From Arenibacter sp041392165 (GTDB lineage: Bacteria > Bacteroidota > Bacteroidia > Flavobacteriales > Flavobacteriaceae): a DNA stretch of 64,000 nt. How positions within the stretch are numbered: the first letter of the stretch is position 1; every line of letters begins with the position of its first letter. Below are positions 54,160-63,352 of this stretch, in pieces. The notes under the pieces were generated by a model that had not been told where the DNA came from, did not search any database, and saw only the letters and a program-made list of their open reading frames with translations. Both the position numbers and the translations under genes were made by a program. Location: assembly GCA_041392165.1 (NCBI GenBank), contig JAWKMN010000002.1:124001-188000 (forward strand), read 5' to 3'.

Positions 54160-57100
54160 TTATGCTTCTTTTAGTTCTTCTGTTACTGGTTTTCCTGATA
54201 CTTTTTCTTGCATCCATTGGAAAAGGATAAACAAAATCGGGATGACGAAAACACCTAAAATGGTTCCGATCAACATACCTCCGGCAGCACCGGTACCGAT
54301 TGAATTATTCCCTTCGGCACCAACTCCCGAAGCGGTTACCAACGGCATTAAACCAAGAATAAAGGCAAACGAGGTCATCAAGATAGGGCGTAAACGCGCT
54401 TTCGCCCCGTGAATGGCAGCATCTACCAAACTTTCTCCATGGCGGCGTCGTTGCAAAGCAAACTCCACGATAAGGATGGCGTTTTTAGCCAGGAGCCCTA
54501 TGAGCATGACCAAGGCAATCTGGAAGTAGATGTTGTTTTGAAGCCCCATATACTTGGTAGAAATAAAGGCTCCAAAAATTCCCAATGGTAGTGATAATAG
54601 TACAGAAAACGGCAATAAATAACTCTCGTACTGTGCAGATAACAAGAAATATACAAACACAATAACCAGTATAAAGATAATCATGGTCTGGTTACCGGAA
54701 CTTACCTCTTCACGGGACAAACCGGAATAGGCCACTTCATAGTTGCTTGGCAGTTTTGCAATTTCTTGGTTTACTACCGCAATGGCATCTCCTGTACTAA
54801 ATCCGGGATTGGATGCACCACTTATTTTTGCCGAGTTGTACAGGTTGAAACGTGTAACCGATTGGGGTCCGTATACACGCTTTAAGGTTACAAACTGCGT
54901 AATGGGCGTCATCTCGCCACTGCCCGTTTTAATGTACAGTTCGTTAAGCGATTCCTTATCGGTTCTGTCGTCTGGTTCTGCTTGCACATACACACGGTAT
55001 TGTTTGCCAAAGCGGGCAAAATCAGCGGCATATACGCCACCAATATACCCCTGCATGGTCGAGATAATGCTGCTAACGGTAACGCCATATTTTTTGGCCA
55101 AAGGCACATCAATTTCCATTTCGTATTGTGGATACCTTGTGTTGAAAGCCGATTGGCCGTATTGAATTTCCGGGTGCTGCATCAAGCTACCAATAAATTG
55201 TTGTGTGGCGGCATCCAGATCTTCAAAACTACCACCGGATTTATCCATTAAATTCACTTCAAATCCACCGGAAAGCCCAAAGCCGGGAATACTGGGTGGT
55301 GCAAAGAAAATAATGTTGGCATCCGGAATGGTAGCGGCAATACCAAACAGCTTTCCTATAATGGCATTGGCCGATTGGTCGTCGCTTTTACGCTCAGCCC
55401 AATTGTTCAGCTTCACAAACCCCAGGCCGTAGTTATTACCGGCACCACTTATCAAACTTCTACCATTAATAACGGTTACACCACGTACTCCTGGAAGTTG
55501 TTTCGCTTTTTGATATATTTCTTGTGTAATTTCATTGGTACGGTCCATTGAGGAACCTGCTGGCAGTTCTACGTTCATAAAGATAATGCCACGGTCTTCG
55601 TCAGGGACGAAACCTGTTGGTGTTGTTCCTGCGGCCCACCAAATACCCACACCCGCAAGGATTAAAATAAGGGCGGTAACCCACTTGTTTTTGTAAAGGA
55701 ACGACAACGACCTGCCATAACGTTCGGTGGCGGCATTAAAACCAGCGTTGAACTTATTAAAAAATCGTTGCATAAAGCCCTTGCTTTTGTTTTCGTGGTC
55801 ATCGTGTCCTTTTAATATTAGGGCGCACAATGCCGGGCTTAAAGTAAGGGCGTTTACCGCAGAAATTAAAATGGCTACAATAAGCGTAATACCAAATTGT
55901 TCATAAAATACGCCCGATGGACCTTGAATAAAGGTTACTGGAACAAACACTGCGGCCATGACCAAGGTGATCGAGATGATGGCTCCGGAAATTTCGTGCA
56001 TGGCGTTCAGTGTTGCACTTTTGGCACTTTTGGCACCTGCATCTATTTTGGCATGTACGGCCTCTACGACCACAATGGCATCATCTACCACAATACCAAT
56101 GGCCAATACCAAAGCGAACAGGGTCAATAAGTTAACCGAATACCCAAATAGGTTCAGGAAGAAGAACGTACCGATAATGGATACAGGTACTGCAATGGCG
56201 GGAATTAATGTGGAACGGAAATCCTGAAGGAAGATAAATACTACCAAGAACACCAATAAGAAGGCTTCGATCAAGGTATTTCTTACCTTGTTCATCGAGG
56301 CCGTTAGAAATTCGTTAGTGTCGTAATTGATGCTATATTTTACGCCTTCCGGGAAATCTTTCGACAAACGTACCAGTTCCAATTTTATCTGTTCGATGAT
56401 TACTTGGGCATTGGACCCCGCCGTTTGGTAAATCCCCATATTTACACTTGGGAAACCATCGGTAAATCCGTATGAATCATAGCCTTGTGCATCCAATTCA
56501 ATTTTTGCAACATCTTTTAATCGTAAGTATTGGCCATTATCCAGTGCTTTTATGATAATGTCTTCATATTGCTTCTCGGTTTTAAAGCGGCCACCGTACT
56601 TAATGTTATAGGTAAATGATTGTCCGTCATTTTGGCCCAATGACCCTGCGGAGGCTTCCAAACTCTGCTCTCTTAATGCTGCTGTTACCTCAGCGGGTAT
56701 AAGGTTGTAGGCGGCCAATTTTTCAGGTTGTAACCAGACACGCATGGCGTAATCCCCATTGGCAAATACATTTACATTACCTACACCGCTAACACGCTGT
56801 AAAGCGGGAATCACGTTTATTTTTAGGTAGTTTTGAACGTAGGTAGCGTCGTAATCTTCGTTTTCGGAATACACGGACATAAACATTAAGGCAGATGTTT
56901 GCTGCTTTTGTGTAATTACACCGGTTTGTATTACCTCTTGAGGCAATAATGGGTTGGCTCGTGCTACACGGTTCTGTACGTTTACGGCAGCAATATCCGG
57001 GTCGGTTTCTTGGTCAAAATATACCGTAATGTTGGCAGAACCGTTGTTGGCTGCCGAAGAGGTCATATAGGTCATGCCCTCAACTCCGTTTATTTGCTCT

Positions 57101-57297
57101 TCTATTGGAATGATAACACTTTCCAAGATGGTCTCGGCACTTGCGCCAGGGAAGGTAGCATTTACCTGAATGGTTGGCGGTGCAATGTCCGGGTACTGTT
57201 CAACAGGCAAGGTAGTGTAGCCCAAAACGCCCAGAATCACTATGATGATTGAAATAACCGTTGATAAAACGGGTCTTTCTATAAATGTTTTTAACAT
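54160..57297 (-). CDS. HAE1-family RND multidrug efflux transporter (AcrB/MexB-like)
   Basis: 1045 residues, the usual length. N-terminal Phe-Ile-Glu-Arg-Pro-Val-Leu; two large periplasmic loops; TM4 with Val-Val-Asp-Asp-Ala-Ile near 405-410 (the Asp pair of the proton relay) and TM10 with Ala-Lys-Asn-Ala-Ile-Leu (the relay Lys). Expels hydrophobic compounds in exchange for protons. It starts 12 bp after the adaptor gene and ends 2 bp before the outer-membrane factor start. Confidence 0.93.
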   Translation of the reverse strand: MLKTFIERPVLSTVISIIIVILGVLGYTTLPVEQYPDIAPPTIQVNATFPGASAETILESVIIPIEEQINGVEGMTYMTSSAANNGSANITVYFDQETDPDIAAVNVQNRVARANPLLPQEVIQTGVITQKQQTSALMFMSVYSENEDYDATYVQNYLKINVIPALQRVSGVGNVNVFANGDYAMRVWLQPEKLAAYNLIPAEVTAALREQSLEASAGSLGQNDGQSFTYNIKYGGRFKTEKQYEDIIIKALDNGQYLRLKDVAKIELDAQGYDSYGFTDGFPSVNMGIYQTAGSNAQVIIEQIKLELVRLSKDFPEGVKYSINYDTNEFLTASMNKVRNTLIEAFLLVFLVVFIFLQDFRSTLIPAIAVPVSIIGTFFFLNLFGYSVNLLTLFALVLAIGIVVDDAIVVVEAVHAKIDAGAKSAKSATLNAMHEISGAIISITLVMAAVFVPVTFIQGPSGVFYEQFGITLIVAILISAVNALTLSPALCALILKGHDDHENKSKGFMQRFFNKFNAGFNAATERYGRSLSFLYKNKWVTALILILAGVGIWWAAGTTPTGFVPDEDRGIIFMNVELPAGSSMDRTNEITQEIYQKAKQLPGVRGVTVINGRSLISGAGNNYGLGFVKLNNWAERKSDDQSANAIIGKLFGIAATIPDANIIFFAPPSIPGFGLSGGFEVNLMDKSGGSFEDLDAATQQFIGSLMQHPEIQYGQSAFNTRYPQYEMEIDVPLAKKYGVTVSSIISTMQGYIGGVYAADFARFGKQYRVYVQAEPDDRTDKESLNELYIKTGSGEMTPITQFVTLKRVYGPQSVTRFNLYNSAKISGASNPGFSTGDAIAVVNQEIAKLPSNYEVAYSGLSREEVSSGNQTMIIFILVIVFVYFLLSAQYESYLLPFSVLLSLPLGIFGAFISTKYMGLQNNIYFQIALVMLIGLLAKNAILIVEFALQRRRHGESLVDAAIHGAKARLRPILMTSFAFILGLMPLVTASGVGAEGNNSIGTGAAGGMLIGTILGVFVIPILFILFQWMQEKVSGKPVTEELKEA

Positions 57298-57309
57298 GAT
57301 CGTGGCTAA

Positions 57310-58431
57310 TTATTTGAATAATGGGGTAATAGGTTTTGTAATGCTATCGAAGGATACTTCATTGGGCGTAATGGCCATCCCGTTACGAAGTTTGGCAAGC
57401 CCGGAAACAATAATCTTGTCGCCCGCTTTAAGTCCGGATTCTACAACATATAGGTTATTTACCGTGCCTAGAATTTTTAGTAAGGTAGCTTTTGCCTTGT
57501 TGTTTTCGTCCACGGTAAAAATCATGATATCTTTTTGCTGCTCAAAGGTGGAAGATTGCGGTACGACTATAGCATCTTTAAATTCGGTGGGAATCCTGAT
57601 TCTTCCACTGTTTCCGTTGGTCAAAATTTCATTTGGATTGTTGAAAATCGCTCTTATGTTGATTGTTCCCGTATTTTGGTCAATCTGTCCGGTACTTGTT
57701 TGAATGCGCCCAGTTTCGGAATACATCTCACCATTGGCCAATATTAAACTAACATCGGGAAGGTTTTTGATACGTTCCGCTTTGCTGGCACCTTCGGCAC
57801 GTTGCAAATAATCAATATGCTGTGCTTCGTTCAAACTAAAAAAGGCATATACTTGGCTAATTTCGCTCACGGTAGTTAATGGTGTGGCATCATTAGGGCT
57901 CACCAAAGAACCTTCCCTTAAATTTATGGCGCCAACATAGCCATCTATAGGACTTTTTACGGTTGCATAACCTATGTTTGCCGCCACACTATTGTAGTTA
58001 GCCTTTGCTTGTGCCAAATTGGCCTTTGCTGTTTCCAATTGCACAGGACTAATAATGTTTTTTTCTACCAAGGGCTTTAGTTTTTCAACCTCTACCTGTG
58101 CAGCATTTACACTTGCCTTGGCCGCTTCGGCATCTTGGCTCAACGATTGGGTTTCCAATTTAAATAATTGTTGCCCTTTTTTTACTTTTTGGCCTTCATC
58201 TACCAAAACTTGTTGAATGTAGCCCGAAGTTTTTGCACGTACATTACTGTGGACAATGCCCTGAATATTTACAGGGTATTCATTATAGCCCGTAACGGTC
58301 ATGTTTTTTAATTGGGCAACCGGAAATGGTGCAGGGGGAGCTGTTGCTGCCGATTGCTTTGAGGTTTTGTCACCGCAGGAAGATAATACCGTTACGATAC
58401 AAAGTAAGGTTATTGTTCTGATATTTTTCAT
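57310..58431 (-). CDS. RND efflux periplasmic adaptor (membrane fusion protein)
   Basis: 373 residues, lipoprotein signal ending Leu-Ser-Ser-Cys (~19). Barrel-sandwich hybrid halves (Val-Arg-Ala-Lys-Thr-Ser-Gly-Tyr-Ile near 67 and Ile-Asp-Gly-Tyr-Val-Gly near 160) flank an alpha-helical hairpin, followed by a beta-barrel and a membrane-proximal domain. It bridges pump and outer-membrane factor. An operator-like palindrome stands 44 bp upstream. Confidence 0.91.
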   Translation of the reverse strand: MKNIRTITLLCIVTVLSSCGDKTSKQSAATAPPAPFPVAQLKNMTVTGYNEYPVNIQGIVHSNVRAKTSGYIQQVLVDEGQKVKKGQQLFKLETQSLSQDAEAAKASVNAAQVEVEKLKPLVEKNIISPVQLETAKANLAQAKANYNSVAANIGYATVKSPIDGYVGAINLREGSLVSPNDATPLTTVSEISQVYAFFSLNEAQHIDYLQRAEGASKAERIKNLPDVSLILANGEMYSETGRIQTSTGQIDQNTGTINIRAIFNNPNEILTNGNSGRIRIPTEFKDAIVVPQSSTFEQQKDIMIFTVDENNKAKATLLKILGTVNNLYVVESGLKAGDKIIVSGLAKLRNGMAITPNEVSFDSITKPITPLFK

Positions 58432-58474
58432 TTTAATCGATTGATAAGTTTCTGTTAAGGTTTTGTTAATCCCG

Positions 58475-58498
58475 ATAGTTCGGTTTTAAACGAACTAT
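58475..58498. promoter_or_regulatory. Operator palindrome before the efflux adaptor gene
   Basis: ATAGTTCG-GTTTTAAA-CGAACTAT, 8-bp perfect arms and an 8-bp spacer, between the GbsR-type gene and the adaptor gene. The same half-site recurs before the GbsR-type gene itself. The most likely binder is that regulator. Confidence 0.65.
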
Positions 58499-58511
58499 GT
58501 GGGTAAAAAAA

Positions 58512-58994
58512 TTATTTATTTAAATTTTTAATTTCATTGATGGCTTCTTTTAATAGGGATTCGTTTTTCTGTAAAAAGGATTGGAATATTTTACTCTTAC
58601 CCATATTTTCTTTGTGTTTTTTTGGATTGTACTCTTTAATATAAGCTCCTACCTTTTCCACAATTTTACGTTCACGTTCTACTTTTTTAAGGTTTTCCTC
58701 AAGTTTCGTCAAGAAGAAAGCATTTTTATCGGTTGTTTTAAAATATCTTTTTCTGTCTCCCGATTTTGTAAAATAGGTAATCATCCCAATTTTTAACAAT
58801 AGGTTTAAAGAAGTGGAAATAGAACTTTTACTGGCCTGTCTTTTTGTTTGACAGTCTTCAAAAGTGGTCCCGTCTTCTTCCGAAAGTATTAATCCGGCAT
58901 AAATTCTAGCCGCTAGGGGAGGAAGGTTATATTGACTTTCAAAATGAATGCCCATATCCTCTATAAGCTGTCTTTTGCACTCTTCTTTTAACAT
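58512..58994 (-). CDS. GbsR/MarR-type winged-helix regulator
   Basis: 160 residues. A winged helix region (Leu-Pro-Pro-Leu-Ala-Ala-Arg-Ile-Tyr-Ala-Gly-Leu near 24-35; Gln-Ala-Ser-Lys-Ser-Ser-Ile-Ser near 52-59 as recognition helix) resembles GbsR-like MarR-superfamily repressors, followed by a coiled-coil basic C-terminus. First gene of the efflux operon, with half-sites AGTTCG/CGAACT before it and before the adaptor gene, which suggests control of itself and of the pump. Confidence 0.8.
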   Translation of the reverse strand: MLKEECKRQLIEDMGIHFESQYNLPPLAARIYAGLILSEEDGTTFEDCQTKRQASKSSISTSLNLLLKIGMITYFTKSGDRKRYFKTTDKNAFFLTKLEENLKKVERERKIVEKVGAYIKEYNPKKHKENMGKSKIFQSFLQKNESLLKEAINEIKNLNK

Positions 58995-59022
58995 TTTTCA
59001 AAAATAAGCTGCAAAAATACAA

Positions 59023-59055
59023 ATAGTTCGGTAATAAACAAACCAAACGAACTTA
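59023..59055. promoter_or_regulatory. Second operator-type repeat, before the GbsR-type gene
   Basis: ATAGTTCG (59023-59030) and CGAACTTA (59048-59055) in opposite orientation, separated by 17 bp rather than the 8 bp of the site before the adaptor gene; the spacings differ by 9 bp, roughly one helix turn. Confidence 0.5.
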
Positions 59056-59086
59056 TTTTTTGTTGTCCCGTATTTGTATAATGGTA

Positions 59087-59509
59087 CTATTCTGCCAATA
59101 CACCTTCAAGTTCCATAACCGGAAGGGGAACAAGATTGGATTCGTTAATGCTGTTCTTTTTAAAGAGAAAGCGTTTTTCATAGAGCTTACCATCTGCGAA
59201 AAAAGTTACAAAAAATTCATTATTAAATGCTATGACCTCGTCTTGTAATAGTTCTATTTTCTTAAAGGCCTTGGCGGGGATATCCCCTAATCCATGCCGA
59301 ATTGTTGAGGTTTTCCGATCCCTGTCATAACCTTTGGAGACTACAATTACCATTTCAATTGTAGTGTCCCTATTGTTAATAATGTAAGCGTTCCAGTTTT
59401 TTTCCAAAAACTCATTGTTCCATTCCCGAATAATCGCAAGGTGTACATTTTTTGTAACGGGAATTTCTATATCTTTTTTCAATGCTAAAGAAAAAATTTC
59501 AGAATCCAC
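59087..59509 (-). CDS. Conserved-looking hypothetical protein
   Basis: 140 residues, no recognised domain, signal or membrane segment. It is predicted alpha+beta with a regular hydrophobic pattern (Ile-Glu-Met-Val-Ile-Val-Val-Ser-Lys-Gly). It lies ~100 bp downstream of pheS on the same strand and is divergent from nothing, so co-transcription with pheS is possible. I do not recognise the family. Confidence 0.55.
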   Translation of the reverse strand: MDSEIFSLALKKDIEIPVTKNVHLAIIREWNNEFLEKNWNAYIINNRDTTIEMVIVVSKGYDRDRKTSTIRHGLGDIPAKAFKKIELLQDEVIAFNNEFFVTFFADGKLYEKRFLFKKNSINESNLVPLPVMELEGVLAE

Positions 59510-59609
59510 CCAACTATGGAAGTTGGTGAAATTTTGTTGATACTATATTTTAATGCTCGGCCCTTTTCCGAAAGGGCCAAATATTGTGTAATCAAATTCG
59601 GGCTTATAA

Positions 59610-60629
59610 TTAAAAAGCACTCTTAAACTGTTCTAAAAACCGTACATCATTTTCGCTCAAAAGTCTAATATCTGAAATTTGATGTAGCAATAATGCAATT
59701 CTGTCTATGCCCATACCAAAGGCAAAGCCGGAGTATTCGTTGGCATCGATACCACAATTTGTAAGTACGTTGGGGTCTACCATACCGCAGCCCATGATTT
59801 CGAGCCATCCGGTTCCCTTGGTCATTTTATAATCAGTTTCGGTTTCCAGCCCCCAATACACATCTACCTCGGCACTGGGTTCTGTAAATGGAAAGTAGGA
59901 CGGCCTAAGTCTTATTTTTGATTTTCCGAACAATTCGGTGGTAAAAAATTGCAAGGTCTGTTTTAAATCCGCAAAAGAAACATCCTTGTCTATATAGAGT
60001 CCTTCCACCTGGTGGAAAAAGCAATGGGACCTTGCGGAGATTGCTTCGTTCCTGTATACCCTACCTGGTGAGATGGTCCTAATAGGAGGTTTGTTATTTT
60101 CCATATAGCGCACTTGAACCGATGAGGTATGGGTACGCAATAAAATGTCCGGATCGGTCTGTATAAAAAATGTATCCTGCATATCCCTTGCCGGATGGTA
60201 TTCCGGAAGGTTTAGCGCTGTAAAATTATGCCAATCGTCTTCTATTTCCGGTCCTTCGGAGACGTTGAACCCTATACGGGAAAAGATGTCTATAATCTGA
60301 TTTTTGACTATTGAGATCGGATGGCGTGTTCCAAGTCCCAAAGGTTCTCCCGGCCTGGTTAGATCTCCATAAATTCCTCTCTCCTCTTTCTTGTTTTCAA
60401 GGGCTTCCTTTAAGGCATTAACTTTTTCGGTTGCCGCTGTTTTTAGTTGGTTTATAACTTGTCCAAACTCTCTTTTTTGATCATTGGGGACCTCTTTAAA
60501 ATCTGAAAAAAAATGATTGAAGAGCCCTTTTTTTCCTAAATATTTAATACGGAATGCCTCTATGGCCTCAATATCGGTGGAAGTAAAATTTTCTACTTCG
60601 GTAATATGCTTTTTTATGGTATGGATCAT
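59610..60629 (-). CDS. pheS: Phenylalanine-tRNA ligase alpha subunit
   Basis: 339 residues. Class II motifs are visible: Gly-Pro-Glu-Ile-Glu near 120 (motif around the Phe site), Pro-Ala-Arg-Asp-Met-Gln-Asp-Thr-Phe near 148-156, and the Gly-Phe-Ala-Phe-Gly-Met-Gly-Ile-Asp-Arg motif 3 near 305-315. It charges tRNA-Phe with PheT, which is not in the window. The N-terminal helical arm is intact. Confidence 0.95.
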   Translation of the reverse strand: MIHTIKKHITEVENFTSTDIEAIEAFRIKYLGKKGLFNHFFSDFKEVPNDQKREFGQVINQLKTAATEKVNALKEALENKKEERGIYGDLTRPGEPLGLGTRHPISIVKNQIIDIFSRIGFNVSEGPEIEDDWHNFTALNLPEYHPARDMQDTFFIQTDPDILLRTHTSSVQVRYMENNKPPIRTISPGRVYRNEAISARSHCFFHQVEGLYIDKDVSFADLKQTLQFFTTELFGKSKIRLRPSYFPFTEPSAEVDVYWGLETETDYKMTKGTGWLEIMGCGMVDPNVLTNCGIDANEYSGFAFGMGIDRIALLLHQISDIRLLSENDVRFLEQFKSAF

Positions 60630-60707
60630 GTTGTTCGGCTAATGCCGCAAATTTAAGATATTTGTGGCATTACCAACTACATATTTCATCATAAATTGGT
60701 CAGGAAC

Positions 60708-62588
60708 CTAGGCCGAAGCCTCTACTTTTTGTTCAATTGTTTTATTATTTAAGTATGCAATACATTCATTAAAAGTGTTGAACATACGTTCTTTTGGTAT
60801 CAAATCAGGTATTAGGTCTACCCGCTCCATCATGTAAAGTGGCTGGTCCAGTACATCTACCAATAATACCTCGATATTGGAATTATGTAAATCTATAAGT
60901 ATATCTTCCAAGGTATAGAGACCGGTTTGATCCATATACTGCATGCGATCCATACGAATAATAACCGTGGTTGCCGATCTTGGGATTTGGTTTGCCAATG
61001 CCTGGAATTCACTGGTAGACCCAAAGAACAGCGGACCCTTAATATGCTTTATAAAAACTTTCTCTTTTAAATGTTTTGGAAAATTAGCTTCGTCGGCCCA
61101 TCCTTTTTCATGTTCCAATGTTTTTACATCCGATCTTTCGGCAGTAAGATCGCCCATTTTTTTCATGAACATTAACGAGGCAATTACCAGACCGATACCA
61201 ACGGCATAAACTAAATTCCATACCGAAGAAAGAACAAGTACAGTCAGCATTATGATTACTTCAGAACTTAGTTTAACCGGGCCAATATTTATATCTTTAG
61301 GTAAACTCGGTATGGCCCTTAAACCTTTATAATCCATAACACCTATACCTACGGTAACCAAGATACCGGCAAGTACGGCTGCAGGTATTTGTGAAGCTAC
61401 TGGTCCCAAGGCCAATAGAATAACTAAAAGTAATACCCCTGCAATCATTCCTGATAGTCTGGTTTTGCCTCCTGCGTTGATATTTACTACGGTACGGATG
61501 GTGGCCCCTGCTCCTGGGATGCCTCCAAAAATTGCGGCAATACTATTCCCGATACCCTGGCCTACTAATTCTTTGTTGGGTTGATGCTTTGTTTTGGTCA
61601 TGTTGTCCGCAACTACAGAGGTCAAAAGCGAATCTATAGCTCCCAATAGGGCCAAGGTCAATGCAGTAAAGACATAGGGGGTTATGGAGCTGAGCTTAAA
61701 TCCGGTGAACATTTCAAGATTGGGAACTGGAAAACCACTGGGTATTTCTTCAATGGGACGGTAGTTGAGCCCAAATCCATAGGCTACGCCCGAAACAACG
61801 ATGAGCGCCACCAATGCACTGGGTATGGTAGTTGTAATTTTTTTAAAGCCATAAATAATAGCAATGGTAGATAGGGCCAGGATAAGTTCCATCCAATTGA
61901 TGTTTTGCAATGCCCTGGGAAGTACCTTTATAGTGCCGATAACTCCCGATGCCGCACTCTTGGCCAGGGTTCTGGCTTCCTTATCCACATCATTTTGGGT
62001 AATGTTTTCTGAACGTTTGATGGTTTCTTCAAAATCTTCCAAAACCAGAATACCTTCTCCAGCTTCTTCCTTAAGAATATTTTCTAAGATGATTTCCTCT
62101 GCCATCGGTTTGTATTGAGCTACCAACTCTTCATCTTCTTTTGGGTAATAGCCCACAGAAGGTAAAATTTGGGTAACCAATATGATGATTCCGATTGCGG
62201 TCATAAAACCGGAAACCACAGGATAGGGAATGTAGCGAATATACTTGCCTATTCCTATAAGACCAAGACTTATTTGCATAAGTCCGGCCAATAAAAATAC
62301 AATAAGAATGGAGGGAAGCGCCTTTTCTATACTTCCATCATTAATCGCTACAATACCTGCAATGACCACCATACTCACAGCCGTCATTGGAGCCGTTGGG
62401 CCGGATATTTGAGTGTTTGTACCTCCAAATAGTGCAGCAAAAAAACTGATGAATATAGCTCCGTACAGTCCGGCACTAGGACCGAGCCCGGAACTTACAC
62501 CAAAGGCCAGGGCAAGTGGAAGTGCTACAATTCCTGCTGTAATTCCACCAAAAAGGTCTCCTCTAAAATTTGAAAAAAGATTTTTCAT
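60708..62588 (-). CDS. SulP family anion transporter with STAS domain (probable bicarbonate importer)
   Basis: 626 residues. SulP core with Gly-Leu-Gly-Pro-Ser-Ala-Gly-Leu-Tyr-Gly near 30-40 and the Pro-Gly-Ala-Gly-Ala-Thr-Ile-Arg-Thr near 357-365. Between TM5 and the next helices there is a hydrophilic insert of ~70 residues (about 150-220) rich in Glu. The C-terminus is a STAS domain (~505-615; Phe-Phe-Gly-Ser, Asp-Gln-Thr-Gly). A beta-carbonic anhydrase gene just upstream and a stress protein before it point to bicarbonate uptake rather than sulfate. Confidence 0.9.
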   Translation of the reverse strand: MKNLFSNFRGDLFGGITAGIVALPLALAFGVSSGLGPSAGLYGAIFISFFAALFGGTNTQISGPTAPMTAVSMVVIAGIVAINDGSIEKALPSILIVFLLAGLMQISLGLIGIGKYIRYIPYPVVSGFMTAIGIIILVTQILPSVGYYPKEDEELVAQYKPMAEEIILENILKEEAGEGILVLEDFEETIKRSENITQNDVDKEARTLAKSAASGVIGTIKVLPRALQNINWMELILALSTIAIIYGFKKITTTIPSALVALIVVSGVAYGFGLNYRPIEEIPSGFPVPNLEMFTGFKLSSITPYVFTALTLALLGAIDSLLTSVVADNMTKTKHQPNKELVGQGIGNSIAAIFGGIPGAGATIRTVVNINAGGKTRLSGMIAGVLLLVILLALGPVASQIPAAVLAGILVTVGIGVMDYKGLRAIPSLPKDINIGPVKLSSEVIIMLTVLVLSSVWNLVYAVGIGLVIASLMFMKKMGDLTAERSDVKTLEHEKGWADEANFPKHLKEKVFIKHIKGPLFFGSTSEFQALANQIPRSATTVIIRMDRMQYMDQTGLYTLEDILIDLHNSNIEVLLVDVLDQPLYMMERVDLIPDLIPKERMFNTFNECIAYLNNKTIEQKVEASA

Positions 62589-62634
62589 AATATTGAATTT
62601 ATGCTGGGTTAGTTTAAGTCATCATTACTAAAGA

Positions 62635-62657
62635 TTGAAACCAACATTTGGTTTCAA
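62635..62657. repeat. Stem-loop A between carbonic anhydrase and sulP genes
   Basis: TTGAAACCAA / TTGGTTTCAA, a perfect 10-bp stem with a 3-nt loop. It follows hairpin B by 5 bp on the message; no poly-T follows. Confidence 0.55.
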
Positions 62658-62662
62658 AGGTA

Positions 62663-62692
62663 AGAGGGTCAATATGGCCATATTGACCCTCT
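62663..62692. repeat. Stem-loop B: 30-bp perfect palindrome downstream of carbonic anhydrase
   Basis: AGAGGGTCAATATGG joined without spacer to its reverse complement CCATATTGACCCTCT, 15 bp in each arm. It lies 15 bp after the carbonic anhydrase stop on the same operon strand. It can fold as a hairpin in the mRNA or act as a dimer binding site. Confidence 0.65.
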
Positions 62693-62707
62693 GTTTCATT
62701 TAGGGTA

Positions 62708-63337
62708 TTATTCGTAGAAAACAACTTCACCGTTAGAGACATCATACATGGCCCCAACAACTTTTATTTCCCCGTTTTCTTCCATTTCGGATAAAACAGG
62801 ACTTTTCTTGCGTATATTGCCCATTGTTAAGTGTACGTTCTTCTCGGCCACTTTGTCTACAAACTCTAAGTTTTTGGAATTTCTTAAATTCTCGTCAGTT
62901 GGTTCGGCAACGGCCTCTACCGCCGGTTCTATCTTGTTGATCAAGGCGGTAAGATTGCCCAGTCTGGCATGATCGCATGCCCCTTTTACGGCGCCGCAGC
63001 TGGTGTGTCCCAGAACAACGATCAGTTTGGTTCCCGCAAGTTTGCAGGCAAACTCCATACTTCCCAATATATCTTCATTTGCAAAGTTACCGGCTATTCT
63101 AATGCTAAAAATATCGCCAAGACCTTGGTCAAAGACCAATTCTGCGGAAACCCTGGAGTCGATACAACTTAAAATCGTTGCAAATGGAAATTGGCCTTCA
63201 CTTGTGTCGTTTACTTGCTCAAGTAGGTTTCTATTGGCCTTAAGGTTGTTTTGGAATCTTTTGTTACCTTCTTTCAAAAATTGCAACGCCTTATTAGGGG
63301 TCATTGTTGCTTGGGTTTCTTTGGTATGTGCCTTCAT
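62708..63337 (-). CDS. Beta-carbonic anhydrase
   Basis: 209 residues. Zn ligands and the active pair: Cys ~58, Asp ~60 and Arg ~62 in Cys-Ile-Asp-Ser-Arg, and His ~111 and Cys ~114 in His-Thr-Ser-Cys-Gly. Interconverts CO2 and bicarbonate; with the SulP gene 119 bp downstream it forms a CO2/bicarbonate supply module. It lies 15 bp after the stress-protein gene. Confidence 0.93.
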   Translation of the reverse strand: MKAHTKETQATMTPNKALQFLKEGNKRFQNNLKANRNLLEQVNDTSEGQFPFATILSCIDSRVSAELVFDQGLGDIFSIRIAGNFANEDILGSMEFACKLAGTKLIVVLGHTSCGAVKGACDHARLGNLTALINKIEPAVEAVAEPTDENLRNSKNLEFVDKVAEKNVHLTMGNIRKKSPVLSEMEENGEIKVVGAMYDVSNGEVVFYE

Positions 63338-63352
63338 ATTTATCTGTTTTAA

